Positions 7,381-12,740 of a stretch of DNA of 14,152 bases are shown here, one piece after another. This stretch comes from Planctomycetota bacterium (GTDB taxonomy: Bacteria; Planctomycetota; Phycisphaerae; WQYP01). Each line of letters opens with the position of its first letter. Within the stretch, counting starts at the first letter, position 1. Below the pieces are notes generated by a model. That model was given only the letters and a program-made list of their open reading frames with translations, had not been told where the DNA came from and ran no database searches. The DNA is taken from NCBI GenBank assembly GCA_021838985.1, contig JAKCCC010000012.1, positions 1 to 14,152 of the forward strand, written 5' to 3'. A program made the position numbers and the translations under genes.

Positions 7381-8001
7381 TTAATCTCCCAGCCGGCCGT
7401 GGCGGCGGAGATAATCAAAAATTTCCTGCACGCATTGCGCAACATTCTGGCGGTCCGGGTGCAGATGAATTTCAGGCTGCCGCGGCGCCTCATAAGGCGC
7501 ATCCACTCCCGTGAAGCCAAGCCCGCTGCCCGCGGCCACGGCGGCGCGGGCCTTCTTGTACAATCCCTTCGGATCACGCCGTTCACATTCTTCCAGCGGA
7601 GTGTCGACAAACACTTCCACAAAGTGTCCGGGTGGAACCCGGTGTCGCACGCCGTCTCGATCCGCGGCGTAGGGGCTGATAAAACTGCAAACCACAATCA
7701 TCCCCGCATCGGCGAATAACAACGCGACCTCGGCGACCCGCCGGATATTTTCGGCCCGGTCCCGCGGCGTGAAGCCAAGATCACGATTCAATCCGTGGCG
7801 CAGGTTATCACCGTCGAGCACATAGGCCGGGTGACCGGCTGCGATCAAGGCGTGCTCCAATTCCATCGCGATGGTTGATTTGCCGCAGGCGGAAAGGCCG
7901 GTCAGCCATACGATACAGGGGCGGATGCCCCGCACGGCGGCCCGCTGATCGGCCGTCACTTTGGCCGCGTGCTTGGTAATGTTCGTCGCTTTTGTAATCA
8001 C
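7381..8001 (-). CDS. cysC: Adenylylsulfate (APS) kinase
   Basis: The 206-residue protein phosphorylates APS with ATP to give PAPS, in the cytoplasm. Seen: the family N-terminus ATNITKH at 5-11, P-loop GLSACGKS at 35-42 (the family usually has GLSGSGKS or similar, so A38-C39 is a mild variant), LDGDN at 62-66, RDLGFTPRDRAENIRR at 73-88, SFISPY at 106-111 with S109 at the conserved serine position, and DPKGLYKKARA at 143-153. Length is typical of stand-alone CysC with no ATP sulfurylase fusion. The start is GTG at 8001-7999, chosen because the conserved N-terminus begins at once after it; AGGA lies 10 bp upstream. It is divergent from aprBA and so sits at the branch point for APS: assimilation or sulfated metabolites through PAPS, versus respiration through APS reductase. 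Confidence 0.96.
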   Translation of the reverse strand: MITKATNITKHAAKVTADQRAAVRGIRPCIVWLTGLSACGKSTIAMELEHALIAAGHPAYVLDGDNLRHGLNRDLGFTPRDRAENIRRVAEVALLFADAGMIVVCSFISPYAADRDGVRHRVPPGHFVEVFVDTPLEECERRDPKGLYKKARAAVAAGSGLGFTGVDAPYEAPRQPEIHLHPDRQNVAQCVQEIFDYLRRHGRLGD

Positions 8002-8125
8002 AGGCGTAAATTCCTACAAAGCCTATCGAAACGGGAATATTAGCAATTTTCCAAGTGAAAACAAGCCGTGCCGTGCTCTGTCAGCACTTCGCTTTCGGGT
8101 ATCGCGTCCGGAAGCCGTTCACCGG

Positions 8126-8164
8126 GTCGCCGCGGGCGACTCGTCACCGGCCTGAAGGCCGGTG
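8126..8164. repeat. Two adjacent perfect hairpins
   Basis: GTCGCC-GCG-GGCGAC (8126-8140) is followed by CACCGGCC-TGAA-GGCCGGTG (8145-8164). The first shares its arms and the following CTCG with the GTCGCC...GGCGAC repeat family found elsewhere in the window and may be a degenerate copy. The second resembles a common interspersed palindrome. There is no T-run, so neither is called a terminator. Confidence 0.65.
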
Positions 8165-8263
8165 CTGCGGGTTCGATGGCGGGTCCGGGGCTCTCTCGCC
8201 AACCCGACGTTTATCGCTTGACAGGGCAGTAGGTGGATATCCGTACCGCCAATAGGAATCCAA

Positions 8264-8284
8264 CCGATACCGGATAGGTATCGG
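8264..8284. repeat. Perfect 8-bp inverted repeat CCGATACC-N5-GGTATCGG
   Basis: The arms at 8264-8271 and 8277-8284 are perfect, with spacer GGATA. Direct repeats TACCGCCAAT at 8244-8253 and 8312-8321 flank it. It could be a regulator operator for cysC or aprB, or the remnant of a small mobile element with a target duplication. Confidence 0.5.
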
Positions 8285-8473
8285 TCCGATAGTGGGTCGA
8301 AAAGTCGGTATTACCGCCAATCGCGCCATTTCCCCATGGACATCACTCGTTCGCATTCGTTAGACTGTCAGGTGGAGTCGGGGGGATTGAAGCTGATGGG
8401 CGTGGCCGGTGTGGCGTCCCTGTGCCGGTTGCCGTTGGTGCAGGTAGTGCAGGCGGTAGAGCGCGCGATAGAT

Positions 8474-8489
8474 TGTGAAATATTGCACG
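8474..8489. promoter_or_regulatory. CRP/FNR-type operator, site 1 (imperfect)
   Basis: TGTGAAATATTGCACG fits the TGTGA-N6-TCACA pattern with one mismatch in each of two right-arm positions. Its centre (8481.5) lies 24 bp upstream of the perfect site 2, so the two sites are close to the same face of the helix. Confidence 0.55.
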
Positions 8490-8496
8490 AATAGAA

Positions 8497-8527
8497 TTGT
8501 GAAATATTTCACAGAATGGAATATAAC
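8497..8527 (+). promoter_or_regulatory. Possible aprBA promoter overlapping operator site 2
   Basis: TTGTGA (8497-8502) and TATAAC (8522-8527), spaced 19 bp, could be -35 and -10 boxes, giving an RNA start near 8534. Site 2 would then overlap the -35 box, which suggests repression. A second -10-like TATGAT at 8590-8595 has no good -35 and would place both operators upstream as activator sites. The two cannot be told apart from sequence. Confidence 0.35.
8498..8513. promoter_or_regulatory. CRP/FNR-type operator, site 2 (perfect palindrome)
   Basis: TGTGAAATATTTCACA is a perfect 16-bp palindrome of the TGTGA-N6-TCACA class, centred about 114 bp before the aprB ATG. CRP/FNR-family regulators, among them HcpR in sulfate reducers, bind this kind of site, and HcpR has been linked to sulfate-reduction genes. 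Which regulator acts here is inference. Confidence 0.7.
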
Positions 8528-8619
8528 GATGTTGCCAAGCCGGTACGCGCCAATGAGCTGGGTCATCGTGCGTTTCTGACCCGATATTGTATGATCAACG
8601 TTTTTTTAAGGAGAACCCC

Positions 8620-9087
8620 ATGCCAAGTTTCGTAATCGCGGAAAAGTGTGACGGCTGCAAAGCGCTGGACAAAACCGCCTGTCAGCACATCTGCCCCAAC
8701 GACCTGATGGTCTTGGATAAGGAGAAGATGAAAGCCTATAACCGCGAACCAGCCATGTGCTGGGAGTGCTACAACTGCGTGAAGATTTGTCCGACCCAGG
8801 CGATTGAGGTTCGTGGCTATGCCGACTTCGTGCCGCTGGGGGCCACTGTGACCGCCATGCGCAGCACCGAGGACATCATGTGGACGGTGCAGTTCCGCAA
8901 TAAGGAAATCAAGCCCAAGCGGTTTAAGTTCCCGATTCGCCGAGGCGTTGGAGAAGGCCAGGTGAAAGCGTTTGGGCACTACCCGACCGGCGACGGGAAT
9001 CTGAAAAGCGCCACGCTGATGTGTGAACCAGCGGGTCTGAACACCGAAAAAGGGCCGGTGAAGTTCACGGCGGTTCCAAAGCTGTAA
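8620..9087 (+). CDS. aprB: Adenylylsulfate (APS) reductase beta subunit
   Basis: The 155-residue iron-sulfur subunit passes electrons to the FAD of AprA in the cytoplasm. Two ferredoxin-type motifs bind two [4Fe-4S] clusters: C10-x2-C13-x7-C21-x3-C25-P and C47-x2-C50-x2-C53-x3-C57-P. The spacing in the first motif (CDGCKALDKTACQHICP) is diagnostic of AprB. The C-terminal tail (about 95-155) is the part that wraps around AprA in known structures. The start is the ATG at 8620, 5 bp after the AAGGAG box at 8609-8614; an in-frame upstream ATG at 8587 has no such site. aprA follows after an unusually long 157-bp gap. Confidence 0.98.
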   Translation: MPSFVIAEKCDGCKALDKTACQHICPNDLMVLDKEKMKAYNREPAMCWECYNCVKICPTQAIEVRGYADFVPLGATVTAMRSTEDIMWTVQFRNKEIKPKRFKFPIRRGVGEGQVKAFGHYPTGDGNLKSATLMCEPAGLNTEKGPVKFTAVPKL

Positions 9088-9190
9088 GCGCGGCGGAGTC
9101 GACGGATCGGAGGGCTGAGTCGGATCAATCGAAGCGGACGGATCAGAAAGAGCCGCGGGGCCGGAGCCTCACGGTGGATAAGAACGCACA

Positions 9191-9222
9191 GGTCGCCGAA
9201 GAAGGCGACTCGACAAGGCGAG
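9191..9222 (-). repeat. CTCGCCTTGTCGAG-hairpin repeat, copy 3 (inverted), between aprB and aprA
   Basis: On the plus strand, GTCGCC-GAAGAA-GGCGAC (9192-9209) is followed by TCGACAAGGCGAGC. This is the reverse complement of the copies at 6471 and 6964. The hairpin stem ends 35 bp before the aprA ATG, and the GGAG box of aprA (9231-9234) follows at once. The preceding 9100-9150 is low-complexity CGGATC-rich sequence. Confidence 0.88.
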
Positions 9223-9244
9223 CGAGCTATGGAGACTGACCATC

Positions 9245-11137
9245 ATGGCAAACTTTGAAACAGTAACAGTGGAAACCGACCTGCTGATTTGCGGCGGCGG
9301 TATGGCGGCCTGCGGCGCCGCGGTCGAAGCTTCCTATTGGGCCAAGAAAAATGGCCTGAAAGTGACCTTGGTTGACAAGGCGGTGATGGACCGTTCGGGC
9401 GCGGTGGCCATGGGCCTCTCGGCCATCAACCAGTACGTGGACCTTAACAGTGGCGCGAATACGCTGAAGGACTATTGCGACTACGTTCGCAATGATCTGA
9501 TGGGCATTACCCGCGAAGATTTGGTGGCGAACATTGCCCGCCACGTGGATTCGACGGTGCACCTGTTTGAAAAATGGGGTTTGCCGATCTGGAAAGACGC
9601 TGAAGGTAAATATATCCACGAGGGCCGCTGGCAGCTGATGATCAATGGCGAATCGTACAAAGTGATCGTGGCTGAAGCCGCGAAAAACGCCTTGGCCGAG
9701 GCCGGCGGGGAGTACTTCGAGCGGGTGTTTATTACCCACCCGCTGATGGACGGCGACCGCTGCGTTGGAGCCATCGGTTTTAGCACACGCCAGAATAAAG
9801 TTTACGTTTTCAAGGCCAAGGCGACGCTGGTGGCCATGGGCGGCGCTGTTCACGTTTTCAAACCGCGTTCGACCGGTGAAGGTTTCGGGCGTTCCTGGTA
9901 TCCGCCGTTCAATTCCGGCGCCAGCGCCTTTTTCACCATTTATGGCGGCGCGGAAATGACCTGCCAGGAAGTGCGGTTTATCCCGGTGCGCTTCAAGGAT
10001 GCCTATGGTCCGGTGGGGGCGTGGTTCCTGCTGTTTAAAGCGCTCGCCACCAACGCCCAGGGCGGCAATTATATGAAGGAAAACGCCGCCGAATTGGAAA
10101 AATGGCAACCGTACGGCAAGGTCAAGCCGGCGCCGGCCAACATCCGCAATTGGTTGATGATGCTCGATGTGATGGATGGCAAAGCCCCCATCTATATGCA
10201 AACCCACGACGCCATCAAGGCCATCGCGGAAAAATCGCCCGATGAAAAGGCGGCCAGGAAAAAGTTGCGGGAGCTGGAAGCGGAAGCCTGGGAAGACTTC
10301 CTGGATATGACTATCTCGCAAGCCATTCTCTGGGCCGCGACCAACGTTGAGCCGGAGAAGCGGCCCTCCGAGATCATGGCGTGCGATCCCTATTTCATCG
10401 GGTCGCACTCCGGCGCCTCCGGGGCGTGGGTCTCCGGACCGGAAGATCTGCAGAACGAAGCGACGCGGCAGGAATATTTCTGGGGCTATCCGCACATGAC
10501 GACGGTCAGCGGGATGTTCGCCGCAGGCGACGCTTCCGGGGCCTCCAGCCATAAGTTCAGCTCCGGTTCGTTCACCGAGGGGCGTATTGCCGGCAAAGCC
10601 GCGATCGCGTACATCGCCGATCATAGGGCAGCGCCGAACGTGGATGCCGCCCAGGTCGAGAGCCTCAAGGCCCAGATACTCAAGCCGCTGGATACCTTCG
10701 CCCAGCACAGCAAGACGACTACGGATCCGGACGTGAACCCGAATTATATTCGTCCGACGCAGTTCATGTATCGGCTCCAGAAAATCATGGACGAGTACGC
10801 CGGCGGCGTGTCCAGCCAGTTTAAGACCAGCGGAAAACTGCTGGAAAAGGGCATGGAACTGCTGGGCTACTTAAAGCAGGACGCCGCCTGCCTGGCGGCC
10901 GAGGACCTGCATGAACTGATGCGGTGCTGGGAGAACGTGCATCGCATGTTCCAGGCCGACGCCCACATGCGTTCCATCCTGTTCCGTGAAGAAACGCGGT
11001 GGCCCGGCTATTACTTCCGGTCGGATAAGCCGAGCATGGACAACGCCAACTGGCTGGCTTTCGTCAACTGCACCTACGATCGCAAGACGGAGCAGTGGGC
11101 CATGCGGAAGCGGCCAGTCAAGTATTTGACGGCGTAG
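9245..11137 (+). CDS. aprA: Adenylylsulfate (APS) reductase alpha subunit
   Basis: The 630-residue flavoprotein reduces APS to sulfite and AMP, the second step of dissimilatory sulfate reduction, as a heterodimer with AprB. It belongs to the fumarate reductase/succinate dehydrogenase flavoprotein superfamily. Seen: FAD-binding GGGMAACGAA at 17-26, DRSGAVAMGLSAIN at 49-62 (N62 at the active-site Asn position), GRWQLMINGESYKV at 127-140, the AprA signature QEVRFIPVRFKDAYGPVGAW at 241-260 with R249, GSHSGASGAWVSGP at 386-399 with H388 matching the catalytic His, and AAGDASGASSHKFSSGS at 426-442. The C-terminal LHELMRCWENVHRM and REETRWPGYYFRSD segments are conserved. GGAG lies 10 bp before the ATG. 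Length and motifs are complete, so the enzyme should be active. Sequence alone does not separate a reductive from an oxidative direction, though the qmoA neighbour favours sulfate reduction. Confidence 0.99.
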   Translation: MANFETVTVETDLLICGGGMAACGAAVEASYWAKKNGLKVTLVDKAVMDRSGAVAMGLSAINQYVDLNSGANTLKDYCDYVRNDLMGITREDLVANIARHVDSTVHLFEKWGLPIWKDAEGKYIHEGRWQLMINGESYKVIVAEAAKNALAEAGGEYFERVFITHPLMDGDRCVGAIGFSTRQNKVYVFKAKATLVAMGGAVHVFKPRSTGEGFGRSWYPPFNSGASAFFTIYGGAEMTCQEVRFIPVRFKDAYGPVGAWFLLFKALATNAQGGNYMKENAAELEKWQPYGKVKPAPANIRNWLMMLDVMDGKAPIYMQTHDAIKAIAEKSPDEKAARKKLRELEAEAWEDFLDMTISQAILWAATNVEPEKRPSEIMACDPYFIGSHSGASGAWVSGPEDLQNEATRQEYFWGYPHMTTVSGMFAAGDASGASSHKFSSGSFTEGRIAGKAAIAYIADHRAAPNVDAAQVESLKAQILKPLDTFAQHSKTTTDPDVNPNYIRPTQFMYRLQKIMDEYAGGVSSQFKTSGKLLEKGMELLGYLKQDAACLAAEDLHELMRCWENVHRMFQADAHMRSILFREETRWPGYYFRSDKPSMDNANWLAFVNCTYDRKTEQWAMRKRPVKYLTA

Positions 11138-11216
11138 CCTGGAGCCTGGCCCCAGCGCCCGGCGCGGCCGGCGGGTCATGCGGGGTGCTTGTGTGCGGAG
11201 GGCGGAGCTGAGGTGC

Positions 11217-11258
11217 GGCCCGGGGCACCACCCCCCACAAGTGGGGGGCTATATAAGC
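11217..11258 (+). repeat. CACCACCCC-hairpin-TATATAAGC repeat, copy 1
   Basis: GGCCCGGGGCACCA is followed by a perfect hairpin CCCCCCAC-AA-GTGGGGGG (11231-11248) and then CTATATAAGC. It is a direct repeat of 11288-11327 and relates, inverted, to 14045-14075. Confidence 0.85.
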
Positions 11259-11287
11259 GCCTACGGCCTGGCCATCGCACGCGGGCT

Positions 11288-11327
11288 GGCCCGGGGACAC
11301 CACCCCACAAGCGGGGGATATATAAGC
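11288..11327 (+). repeat. CACCACCCC-hairpin-TATATAAGC repeat, copy 2
   Basis: GGCCCGGGGACACCACCCC is followed by ACAAGCGGGGG and ATATATAAGC. It lies 71 bp from copy 1 in the same orientation. The stem is shorter and has mismatches. Confidence 0.85.
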
Positions 11328-11329
11328 AG

Positions 11330-11352
11330 GGGTGACGCGAGTTTCGTCACCC
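11330..11352 (+). other. Hairpin GGGTGACG-N7-CGTCACCC in the aprA-downstream leader
   Basis: A perfect 8-bp stem (11330-11337 and 11345-11352) with a 7-nt loop follows repeat copy 2 directly. It has no T-run. It may modulate or stabilise the transcript between aprA and the downstream genes, or simply be more repeat DNA. Confidence 0.5.
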
Positions 11353-11422
11353 GTAGATGCCTGCGGCGGGCCGGGGCGACGGGGTGAAAAAACCGGGCTA
11401 CTGGTCAACGGATGGACTGAAT

Positions 11423-11704
11423 ATGGCGGTGGCGGTAGGCAAAAACGTGTGTCCGCACTGCGGTTCCCGCCTTCAGAAATGGCGGGTGCCCTCCGGGGCA
11501 ACGTGGAATACAGAGTTTTTCCTGGTCTGTTTCAGCGACCAGTGCCCTTACTACCGCAACGGGTGGACGTGGATGAAAGCGCAATTCAACCAGCACGCTT
11601 CCTACCGCTACGTACTGAACCCTACCACCGGGGTCGGTTCGATGATCCCGGTCTGGTCAGATGACGCCACGCGGGAACTGATCGTGGAGGCAGGCGATGG
11701 ATAA
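11423..11704 (+). CDS. Small zinc-ribbon protein (ogr/Delta-like) between aprA and qmoA
   Basis: A 93-residue protein with two CxxC-like knuckles, C10-P-H-C13 and C36-x4-C41, separated by WRVPSGATWNTEFFLVC, then the aromatic stretch YYRNGWTWMKAQFNQHASYRY. This fits a single zinc ribbon of the ogr/Delta-like type; here a metal-binding accessory role is more likely than phage transcription control. The frame can be opened at ATG 11357, but that start has no ribosome site and abuts a hairpin. The ATG at 11423, with the CGGATGGA stretch (11409-11416) upstream, places the first knuckle where the family expects it. Its end overlaps the next gene by 8 bp, so the two are probably translated together. 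Function is unknown; position suggests a part in APS reductase or Qmo assembly or regulation. Confidence 0.78.
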   Translation: MAVAVGKNVCPHCGSRLQKWRVPSGATWNTEFFLVCFSDQCPYYRNGWTWMKAQFNQHASYRYVLNPTTGVGSMIPVWSDDATRELIVEAGDG

Positions 11705-12740
11705 CTCGAACGGCCAATTCAGTTGCGCCGGCGCCGCCGTGGTTGGGCCGGAGAAGATCGGCGCGGACCTGGGGCATTTGGATTGGAACGACACCTTCCG
11801 ATTTGCCTGTCACCGCGGTTTGCCGTGCTTTAACCGCTGTTGCGCGGACGTGAATATTTTTCTATCGCCCTACGACGTGCTGCGGATCAAGCATCGGCTC
11901 GGGCTGACCTCCAGCGAGTTTCTGGAGCGGTATGTCCTGCTGCCGGTTGAGAAGTCGATGAAAACACCGGTGGTTCTGCTGAAGATGAACGACGATGCGC
12001 CCCGGACCTGTCCGTTTCTGACCTCCCACGGCTGCGGCATTTATTCCGATCGGCCCTGGCCGTGCCGGATGTTTCCCCTGGGGTTGGCGGCCCGCCGGGA
12101 TACGCCGGACGGCTGGCCGGGAGAGCGTTTCTATTTCCTGCTACGGGAGGAGGTTTGTCGCGGGTTGCACGAGCCGCGCCAATGGACCGTGCGCGACTGG
12201 TTCGATGACCAGTCCATTCACGATTATGACCGGTGGGGCGAGGCCTTCAAGGAACTTACCCTGCACCCGTTCTTCGAGACGGGTGGAGAATTACCGCCGG
12301 CGAAGTTGGAAATGATGTTCACCGCCTGCTACGACCTGGATAAATTCCGGCGTTTTGTTTTTGAAAGTACGCTATTGCAGCGCTTTGAAGTGGATGAGGA
12401 TTTCATCGAAGAAATGCGCCGCGATGACGAAACCCTGCTGCGTTTCGCCCTGCTCTGGCTGCGGTTCAGCCTGTTCGGCGAGCGGACCATGAAAGCCCGG
12501 CCCGAAGCCGTGGCGGCGGTCCGGGGGCGCGCGCCGCGGCCGACGGCATCGCATGGTCCGCCGTCGCCGGCAGGCCAGTCGGCAGCGGGGCAGGGCAAGA
12601 CCGTAGCTCCAAGCGTCAGCGCGGGGGCCGGCGCTCCGGAAGCGCCGCCACCCGTCGCTTACGCTCCGGGCTATGAGGCCGGCGGTTTTGCCCGGCAGAG
12701 CCTGGACCCGGTCGGAGTGGATCAAGGGGGCGTACCATGA
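11697..12740 (+). CDS. YkgJ-family cysteine-cluster protein with repeat-derived tail
   Basis: A 347-residue protein. Residues 38-125 carry the YkgJ (CxxCxxCC, zinc/iron-chelating) pattern: C38, C44, C48-C49 in CHRGLPCFNRCC, then C105-P, C113 in HGCGIY, and C123 in RPWPCRMFPLG, with C154 further on. Residues 165-263 are a helical region (DYDRWGEAF, DETLLRFALLWLRFSLF) with no clear membrane helix. From about residue 264 the protein becomes an Ala/Pro/Gly-rich tail of some 84 residues coded by repeat DNA. YkgJ proteins are thought to bind Fe-S or metal ions; the biochemical role is poorly known. GGAGG (11687-11691) precedes the ATG. The stop overlaps the qmoA start as ATGA, so translation is coupled to qmoA. 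A role in cluster insertion or maturation of Apr or Qmo is inferred from context. Confidence 0.88.
   Translation: MDNSNGQFSCAGAAVVGPEKIGADLGHLDWNDTFRFACHRGLPCFNRCCADVNIFLSPYDVLRIKHRLGLTSSEFLERYVLLPVEKSMKTPVVLLKMNDDAPRTCPFLTSHGCGIYSDRPWPCRMFPLGLAARRDTPDGWPGERFYFLLREEVCRGLHEPRQWTVRDWFDDQSIHDYDRWGEAFKELTLHPFFETGGELPPAKLEMMFTACYDLDKFRRFVFESTLLQRFEVDEDFIEEMRRDDETLLRFALLWLRFSLFGERTMKARPEAVAAVRGRAPRPTASHGPPSPAGQSAAGQGKTVAPSVSAGAGAPEAPPPVAYAPGYEAGGFARQSLDPVGVDQGGVP
12605..12680 (+). repeat. Interspersed repeat pair in the tail of the YkgJ gene
   Basis: AGCTCCAAGCGTCAGCG (12605-12621) and CGTCGCTTACGCTCCGGGC (12653-12671) face each other as imperfect inverted arms (GCTCC..AGCG against CGCT..GGAGC-like). 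In my recollection this TCGCTTACGCTCCGGGC motif is a repeat of Planctomycetota-like genomes. The sequence is translated as part of the low-complexity tail. Confidence 0.55.

Larger units (their letters stand above)
8002..8619. other. 618-bp divergent control region between cysC and aprB
   Basis: There is no gene here; open frames on both strands are short and unlike known proteins. It holds two hairpins (8126-8164), a perfect inverted repeat (8264-8284) inside 10-bp direct repeats TACCGCCAAT (8244-8253 and 8312-8321), and an AT-rich island at 8470-8530 with two CRP/FNR-type palindromes. The aprB Shine-Dalgarno AAGGAG (8609-8614) lies at its right end. Confidence 0.75.

Noticed and set aside
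7237..7719. 160-codon plus-strand frame overlapping cysC
   Set aside because: cysC on the other strand shows all family motifs; this frame is its shadow.
9227..10708. 493-codon minus-strand open frame across aprA
   Set aside because: It is antisense to the fully conserved aprA and resembles no family; long antisense frames are expected at this GC content.
11217..11352. CRISPR-like or terminator array of hairpins after aprA
   Set aside because: Only two direct copies, with imperfect stem identity and no third unit or cas gene; no T-run follows the hairpins, so neither CRISPR nor an intrinsic terminator is supported.
11423..11704. Phage late-gene activator (ogr) and hence a prophage
   Set aside because: Only the zinc-ribbon pattern is shared; no phage gene is nearby and the gene sits inside the apr-qmo operon.
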